Source: Acidimicrobiia bacterium
Lineage (GTDB): Bacteria > Actinomycetota > Acidimicrobiia > Acidimicrobiales > Ilumatobacteraceae
Direction of reading: 5' to 3'
Length of the DNA stretch: 11,866 nt
Assembly: GCA_030425785.1 (NCBI GenBank)
Contig: JAUHYJ010000049.1
Span: forward strand, 1 to 11,866
A program made the translations under genes and the position numbers. Shown here piece by piece: positions 7,067 to 11,866 of this stretch; position 1 is the stretch's first letter, and every line of letters starts with the position of its first letter. The notes under the pieces were generated by a model. It did no database searches. It saw only the letters and a program-made list of their open reading frames with translations, and was not told where the DNA came from.

Positions 7067-9078
7067 ACGGGCGCGGCCACCGCGTCGTGTTCACACCGTC
7101 CGGGCTGACCGGCACGGTCGACGACGGGACGACGGTGCTCGATGCCGCCCGGCGGCTCGGCGCCGATCTCGACACGGTGTGCGGGGGACGCGGGATCTGC
7201 GGCCGGTGCCAGGTCGAGCCGGCGGTGGGCAGCTTCCCGAAGTGGGGCATCGACGCATCGGCCGACGCACTGGGCCCGCCCGGCGTCCTCGAGACCGACT
7301 ACAGCGGACACCGGCCGCTCGCGCCCGGTCGGCGGTTGGGCTGCAGTGCGACGATCGTCGGCGACGTCGTCATCGACGTCCCGGCCGACAGCCAGGTGCA
7401 CCGCCAGGTCGTTCGCAAGGACCTCGACCTGCCGGCGTTCGACATCGATCCGCACTACACGCTCTGGTACGTCGAGCTGCCGACGCTCGAGCTCGGCGAC
7501 GACCGGAGCCTCGCCGATGTGGTCCGCGAGGCCGTTGCCGAGCAGCACGGTCGCTCGGCGCCCCGCGTGCCGCTGCCGGCACTCCACATGCTGCAGCCGG
7601 CGGTCGCACAGGGCGACGGCGCGGTCACGGTCGTGATCGACGACGCCGACGACGTCGTGGCGGTGTGGCCCGGTTTCACCGACGAGGCGTACGGGGTCGC
7701 GGTCGACATCGGCTCGACGACGATCGCCGGCCACCTGTGCGACCTGAGCACCGGCGAGGTGCTCGCATCCGGTGGACGGATGAACCCGCAGATCCGATAC
7801 GGCGAGGACCTGATGAGTCGGGTGTCGTACGTGATGATGCACCCGGGCGGGGAGCGCGAGCTCACCGAGGCGGTACGCACCGCCGTCGACGGATTGATCG
7901 GCGAACTCGTCGACCAGGTGGGGACGTTCCGCGAGTACGTCCTCGAGGTGGTGCTGGTCGGCAACCCGATCATGCACCACGTCCTGCTCGGGCTCGATCC
8001 GACGCCGCTCGGTCAGGCGCCGTTCACGCTGACGACCAACCGCGCGCTCACGACCCGGGCGGCCGACCTCGATCTGACCCTGCCGTACGGACGGTGCTAC
8101 GTCGGGCCGTGCATCGCCGGACACGTCGGTGCCGACACCGCCGCCGCGATCCTGTCCGAGGGGCCTCATCGCAGCGACGGGGTGCGGCTCGTCGTCGACG
8201 TCGGCACCAACGCCGAGATCGTGCTCGGCGACCGGAGCGGGCTGTTCGCGGCGTCCAGCCCGACCGGGCCGGCGTTCGAGGGTGCCCAGCTGTCGTCCGG
8301 CCAGCGAGCGACCGCGGGCGCGATCGAACGCGTCCGGATCGATCGCGAGACGCTCGCGCCGAGCGTGCGGGTCATCGGCGTCGACGAATGGTCCGACCAC
8401 CCCGACTTCGACGTGGCCGTCCGCTCGACCGGGGTGACCGGGATCTGCGGGTCGGGGATCATCGACGTGATCGCCGAGATGTTCCTCGCCGGCGTCTGCG
8501 ACACCAACGGCGTCATCGACGGATCGCTGGCCGACCGATCGCCGCACGTCGTCGCCGACGGACGGACCTTCAGCTACGTCCTGTGGCGCGACGGTGACCG
8601 CAACATCGCGGTGACCCAGACCGATGTGCGTGCCGTGCAGCTCGCCAAGGCGGCGCTGCGGGCCGGCATCGACCTGCTCGTCGAGCGGGCCGGCTCGCCG
8701 CCGATCGCCGGCGTCGCGCTCGCCGGCGCGTTCGGCGCCCACATCGATCCGCTGCGCGCCAAGGTGCTCGGGCTCGTCCCCGACGTCCCCATCGAGTGCG
8801 TCGAGTCGGTCGGGAACGCAGCCGGCACCGGTGCGGTCGAAGCACTGCTGTCGCGCTCCCTCCGCCAGGAGATGGAACACGTCGTCGCCGCGGTCACGAA
8901 GATCGAGACGGCGACGGAGCCCAGGTTCCAGGAGCTCTTCGTCGCGGCGATGTCGTTCCCGCACGCCGTCGTCCCGACGCCCCACCTGGCCGAGGAGATC
9001 GCCCTGCCGCGGGGTCGCGGCGAAGCGCCCGACGGTGTCCGACGACGCCGCCGGCAACGACGAGAGGAGGCCGGCTGA
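7063..9078 (+). CDS. ASKHA/DUF4445 reductive activator of corrinoid protein, with N-terminal [2Fe-2S] domain
   Basis: A 671-residue protein that should reduce inactive Co(II) corrinoid back to Co(I) with ATP hydrolysis (RACE/RACo type, functional analogue of RamA). The N-terminal ferredoxin-like domain has C40-x5-C46-x2-C49 and C94, the plant-type [2Fe-2S] pattern. A linker follows, then the ASKHA ATPase-like fold: phosphate-1 AVDIGSTTIAG (D215), the NPQIRYGEDLMSR block, LVGNPIMHH, phosphate-2 VVDVGTNAEIVLG (D379), a GICGSGIID block and ALAGAFGAHIDP near the C-terminus. There is no C-terminal cysteine cluster, so unlike RamA it appears to use the N-terminal [2Fe-2S] centre. The electron donor is not encoded nearby. 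The tail is Arg-rich (RRRRRQRREEAG). The GTG start overlaps the previous stop (GTGA), and the stop overlaps the next ATG (TGATG). Confidence 0.92.
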   Translation: MNGRGHRVVFTPSGLTGTVDDGTTVLDAARRLGADLDTVCGGRGICGRCQVEPAVGSFPKWGIDASADALGPPGVLETDYSGHRPLAPGRRLGCSATIVGDVVIDVPADSQVHRQVVRKDLDLPAFDIDPHYTLWYVELPTLELGDDRSLADVVREAVAEQHGRSAPRVPLPALHMLQPAVAQGDGAVTVVIDDADDVVAVWPGFTDEAYGVAVDIGSTTIAGHLCDLSTGEVLASGGRMNPQIRYGEDLMSRVSYVMMHPGGERELTEAVRTAVDGLIGELVDQVGTFREYVLEVVLVGNPIMHHVLLGLDPTPLGQAPFTLTTNRALTTRAADLDLTLPYGRCYVGPCIAGHVGADTAAAILSEGPHRSDGVRLVVDVGTNAEIVLGDRSGLFAASSPTGPAFEGAQLSSGQRATAGAIERVRIDRETLAPSVRVIGVDEWSDHPDFDVAVRSTGVTGICGSGIIDVIAEMFLAGVCDTNGVIDGSLADRSPHVVADGRTFSYVLWRDGDRNIAVTQTDVRAVQLAKAALRAGIDLLVERAGSPPIAGVALAGAFGAHIDPLRAKVLGLVPDVPIECVESVGNAAGTGAVEALLSRSLRQEMEHVVAAVTKIETATEPRFQELFVAAMSFPHAVVPTPHLAEEIALPRGRGEAPDGVRRRRRQRREEAG

Positions 9079-10643
9079 TGACCGACCAGGACACGACCGA
9101 CGTCGCCGGCGGAGAGGGACGCCGCGGACGTCGCGGTGGCGGTCGCGAGGGCCGCCGAGCGGCGCGCAGCGCGAGTGCCGTCGCAGCACCCGCCTTCCTC
9201 ACTCGTCGCCTGCGGCCCTTCGAGGTGGCCTCCGAGGAGGCGCTCGAGATCATCGAGGACCACGCCGACACGCTGCTCGAGCGCGTCGGCGTCGAGATCC
9301 GCGACTATCCCTCGGCGGTCGAACGATTCCGCAGTGCCGGCTGTGAGGTCGACGGGACGCGGGTGCGGTTCCCGCGCGGTCTGGCGCGTCAGCTCGTGCA
9401 GACGGCTCCGCCCGTGTACACCCAGCACGCACGCAACCCCGAGCGCAACGTCCAGATCGGCGGTGACGCGACCGTGTTCGCGCCGAACTACGGCTCTCCC
9501 TTCGTGCACGACCTCGATGCCGGACGGCGCTATGCGACGCTGGCCGACTTCGAGAACTTCGTGAAGCTGGCGTACCTGTCGCCGCACCTGCACCATTCGG
9601 GTGGCACGGTGTGCGAGCCGGTCGACGTGCCGGTCAGCAAGCGTCACCTCGACATGGTGTACGCCCACCTGCGCTGGAGCGACAAGCCGTTCATGGGCTC
9701 GGTCACCGCCGGTGAACGGGCCCAGGACTCGGTCGACCTGGCCCGCATCGCGTTCGGCGGCGACCTCGGCGACCGCACCGTCATGACGAGCCTGATCAAC
9801 GCCTCGTCACCGATGGTGTGGGACGCGACGATGCTCGCCGCCGCCGAGGTCTACGCGACCCACAATCAGGCGTCGGTGATCAGCCCCTTCATCCTCGCCG
9901 GCGCCATGGCCCCGGCCACCGCTGCGGGCGTCGCCACCCAGACGCTCGCCGAGGCGCTGGTCGGCATGGCGTTCACCCAGCTGGTACGCCCGGGCGCGCC
10001 GGTCGTGTTCGGATCGTTCGCGAGCTCGATGTCGATGCAGACCGGCGCGCCGACGTTCGGCACCCCCGAACCGGCGATCGTCCTGTACACCGTGGGTCAC
10101 CTCGCCCGTCGCCTCGGCGTGCCGTTCCGCTCGGGTGGCTCGCTGTGCGCGTCCAAGCTCCCCGATGCCCAGGCGGCCTACGAATCGGCGAACACCCTCA
10201 TCCCGACGGTGCTCGGCGGTGTGAACTTCGTGCTGCACGCGGCCGGGTGGCTCGAGGGTGGCCTGGCGATCGGCTACGAGAAGTTCGTCCTCGACGCGGA
10301 CCAGCTCGGAGCGATGAGCACGTTCGCGCAGGGACTCGACGTCTCGGACAACGGTCTGGCGCTCGAGACCATGCTCGAGCACCCGCCCGGCCTGCACCAC
10401 CTCGGCACCGCCCACACGTTGGCCAACTTCGAGTCGGCGTTCTACCGGTCGTCGACCGCCGACAACTCGAGCTTCGAGCAGTGGTCGGAAGAGGGTGCGC
10501 TCGACGCTTCGCAACGTGCGAACACGATCTGGAAACGGCAGCTCGCCGAGTACGAAGCTCCTCCCATCGACGACGGCGTCGACGAAGAGCTGCGCGAGTT
10601 CGTCGCACGGCGCAAGGACGAGCTGCCCGACGAGTTCGGGTGA
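9078..10643 (+). CDS. Trimethylamine methyltransferase (MttB) superfamily protein, non-pyrrolysine type
   Basis: A 521-residue TIM-barrel methyltransferase expected to transfer a methyl group from an N-methylated substrate to the Co(I) corrinoid protein. Family blocks: ILERVG-like TLLERVGVEIRD, RVRFPRGLARQL, FAPNYGSPFVHDLDAGRRYATLADFENFVKL, the HHSGGTVCEPVD segment, SPFILAGAMAPAT, LVRPGAPVVFGSF and PFRSGGSLCASKLPDAQAAYES. The frame runs without an in-frame stop, so the amber-encoded pyrrolysine of archaeal trimethylamine MttB is absent. By analogy with non-Pyl members (MtgB glycine betaine, MtpB proline betaine, MtcB carnitine), a quaternary amine is the best guess for the substrate; the exact one cannot be read. 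Residues about 12-30 are an Arg/Gly-rich extension. GAGAGGAGG (9062-9070) supports ATG 9078, which overlaps the preceding stop by 1 nt. Confidence 0.93.
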   Translation: MTDQDTTDVAGGEGRRGRRGGGREGRRAARSASAVAAPAFLTRRLRPFEVASEEALEIIEDHADTLLERVGVEIRDYPSAVERFRSAGCEVDGTRVRFPRGLARQLVQTAPPVYTQHARNPERNVQIGGDATVFAPNYGSPFVHDLDAGRRYATLADFENFVKLAYLSPHLHHSGGTVCEPVDVPVSKRHLDMVYAHLRWSDKPFMGSVTAGERAQDSVDLARIAFGGDLGDRTVMTSLINASSPMVWDATMLAAAEVYATHNQASVISPFILAGAMAPATAAGVATQTLAEALVGMAFTQLVRPGAPVVFGSFASSMSMQTGAPTFGTPEPAIVLYTVGHLARRLGVPFRSGGSLCASKLPDAQAAYESANTLIPTVLGGVNFVLHAAGWLEGGLAIGYEKFVLDADQLGAMSTFAQGLDVSDNGLALETMLEHPPGLHHLGTAHTLANFESAFYRSSTADNSSFEQWSEEGALDASQRANTIWKRQLAEYEAPPIDDGVDEELREFVARRKDELPDEFG

Positions 10644-10654
10644 GGGAGGTCGAG

Positions 10655-11548
10655 ATGATGACGTTGCTGAAGAAGCTCTGGCCCTTTTCGTCCGACGATC
10701 AGCTGTCGTCACCTGCCATGGCACAGCTGGTCTCGAACCTCCACTACGAGATCATCCCCATGGCGTCGATCGAGCAGGCGATCGAGGACCTGCCGCCCGG
10801 CGCCGCCGTCTCGGTCACGTGCTCGCCGGCCAAGGACATCGCCGCGACCCAGCAGTACGCCGAGCGCCTGATGGCCGACGGGTTCACGGCCGTCCCGCAC
10901 ATCGCGGCTCGGATGGTCGAGTCCGAGCAACACGCCCGCGACCTCGCGGCGTGGGCACGCGATCTCGGTCTGGCCGAGGTGTACGTGATCGCCGGTGACG
11001 CGCCCGACCAGCTCGGACCCTACGAGGGGGCGCTGCCCTTCATGCGCGACTTCCTCGCGGCCGGGCCCGGGGTGCGCCGGCTCGGTGTGGCGGGCTACCC
11101 CGACGGACACCCGCTCATCGCGCACGAGGTCGTCGACGAGCAGCTCCAGCTGAAGCAGGCCGTGCTGGCCGAGCACGGGATCGATGGCTGGATCTCGACG
11201 CAGATGTGCTTCGACGAGGAGAAGATCCGGAGCTGGATCCGCGCCGAGCGGTCACGCGGCATCGTCCTGCCGATCCGGCTCGGCGTCCCGGGTGTCGTCG
11301 ACCGGGCCCGTCTGATGCGCGTCGGCACCCGGCTCGGCATCGGCGCGTCGATGCGCTTCCTGTCGAAGAACACGTCGACCGTCATGAAGCTCATGGCGCC
11401 GGGTGGGTTCGACCCGACCGACATGGTCGTCGCCTTCGCATCCGACGCCGAGGCGCTCGGCATCGAGGCGCTCCACAGCTTCACGTTCAACTCGGTGGCT
11501 GACACCCGGGCGTGGCAGGAGGCCATCGTCGCCGGGGGCGCCGACTGA
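10655..11548 (+). CDS. Methylenetetrahydrofolate reductase, short MetF-like
   Basis: A 297-residue flavoprotein-type TIM barrel of the MTHFR family (PF02219). Visible family features are HYEIIPM with E32 in the position of the catalytic Glu of MetF, VSVTCSP, PHIAARM, VIAGD (D115, the equivalent of the FAD/folate Asp stretch), and STQMCFDEEKIRSWI. In this operon it most likely runs in the oxidative direction, methyl-THF to methylene-THF, feeding substrate-derived methyl groups into serine synthesis or formate/CO2 formation. It could also be the reductive housekeeping enzyme, but its place next to mttB argues against that. GGGAGGT (10644-10650) precedes ATG 10655; ATG 10658 is equally possible. 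It lies 11 bp after the mttB-like stop and is the last gene of the operon. Confidence 0.9.
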   Translation: MMTLLKKLWPFSSDDQLSSPAMAQLVSNLHYEIIPMASIEQAIEDLPPGAAVSVTCSPAKDIAATQQYAERLMADGFTAVPHIAARMVESEQHARDLAAWARDLGLAEVYVIAGDAPDQLGPYEGALPFMRDFLAAGPGVRRLGVAGYPDGHPLIAHEVVDEQLQLKQAVLAEHGIDGWISTQMCFDEEKIRSWIRAERSRGIVLPIRLGVPGVVDRARLMRVGTRLGIGASMRFLSKNTSTVMKLMAPGGFDPTDMVVAFASDAEALGIEALHSFTFNSVADTRAWQEAIVAGGAD

Positions 11549-11572
11549 CGCTGCCAGGTCGTCTCGGTCCGG

Positions 11573-11866
11573 TCACTGCGACGTGATGTCGCGCCGGCGG
11601 TAGCCGACGAGCCCGACCGCGGCCAGCGCGATCGCGACGACGGTCAGCCCGATGACCGGCGCGACGGTCAGCCGTTCGGCCGGTACCCGGTCGAGGTGCT
11701 CGAACGGTGACAGCCGCATCACCCACGTGGGCAGGTCGAGCAGCGGACCGAACATGGCGACGACGAACCCGGCGACCAGCAGCGCCCATGCCAGCGACGT
11801 GAACCGCGGCGTCAGACCCGTCAGGGCGAGCGCCCCGCCGATCAGCACCGCCGTCGCGGGCAGAGC
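11573..11866 (-). CDS. ABC-2-type exporter permease, C-terminal part (5' end beyond window)
   Basis: The minus-strand frame is open to the right edge; a GTG at 11848 is just an internal codon. About 97 C-terminal residues are present. They include two hydrophobic helices around a GPLLDLPTWVMRLSPFEHLDRVP loop, then a final helix and the positively charged end GYRRRDITSQ. This pattern is typical of the large permeases annotated as antibiotic/polyketide exporter ABC permeases in actinobacteria, where the same LPxWVxxLSPFxH stretch precedes the last helices. It is convergent with the metF-like gene with only 24 bp between stops, so it belongs to a separate unit. Substrate unknown. Confidence 0.8.
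   Translation of the reverse strand, partial: ALPATAVLIGGALALTGLTPRFTSLAWALLVAGFVVAMFGPLLDLPTWVMRLSPFEHLDRVPAERLTVAPVIGLTVVAIALAAVGLVGYRRRDITSQ

Noticed and set aside
6670..9189. Minus-strand open frame of 839 codons opposite the pterin methyltransferase and reactivase
   Set aside because: The plus-strand genes have clear family motifs and chained starts. The minus frame is low-complexity R/D/H/V-rich sequence without any recognisable domain, as expected for a codon-bias shadow.
9078..10643. Possible in-frame amber codon for pyrrolysine in the MttB-like gene
   Set aside because: The frame is continuous from ATG to TGA without any internal stop, so no Pyl readthrough is required. No pyl genes are in the window.

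Overview
This is a high-GC, densely coding bacterial window with strong G/C third-position bias, many GTG starts and 1-4 nt gene overlaps. Together with the gene repertoire this suggests an aerobic actinobacterium. An Acidimicrobiia/Ilumatobacter-like host is my guess from style and gene content, not something the sequence proves.

Left part (1-3.4 kb): the 3' part of a membrane-anchored HAMP-GGDEF-EAL cyclic-di-GMP protein (cut by the left edge) runs convergently into a YcaD-like MFS transporter on the minus strand. A small GC hairpin sits at the junction. The MFS gene diverges from an IclR-family regulator gene at 3444-4277, and the shared start region carries two inverted repeats.

Central and right part (4.3-11.55 kb): seven tightly packed plus-strand genes form what looks like one operon behind a recognisable promoter with a palindrome just downstream. 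In order they are: (1) a methyltransferase-cognate corrinoid protein (MttC/MtbC type); (2) a DUF1638 protein; (3) a small PF13769 protein, a family misleadingly named 'virulence factor'; (4) a pterin-binding methyl-THF:corrinoid methyltransferase (AcsE/MtvA/MetH-domain type); (5) an ASKHA/DUF4445 reductive activator of corrinoid proteins with an N-terminal [2Fe-2S] domain; (6) a trimethylamine-methyltransferase (MttB) superfamily protein with no in-frame stop, hence of the non-pyrrolysine type; (7) a short MetF-like methylenetetrahydrofolate reductase.

Read together, the genes describe a corrinoid-dependent demethylation route. MttB moves a methyl group from an N-methylated compound (a quaternary amine is most likely) to Co(I) on the corrinoid protein. 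The pterin methyltransferase passes it to tetrahydrofolate. MetF oxidises methyl-THF to methylene-THF for assimilation or oxidation. The ASKHA protein rescues oxidised Co(II). The individual families are known, best from anaerobes (MttB, MtgB, MtpB, MtcB and RamA systems). The less explained parts are the apparently aerobic setting, the unknown substrate, and the two accessory proteins DUF1638 and PF13769.

The last approx. 300 bases hold the 3' end of a minus-strand ABC-2-type exporter permease, cut by the right edge. I saw no RNA genes, CRISPR arrays, insertion sequences or other mobile elements, and no stretch longer than 300 bases lacks a gene.
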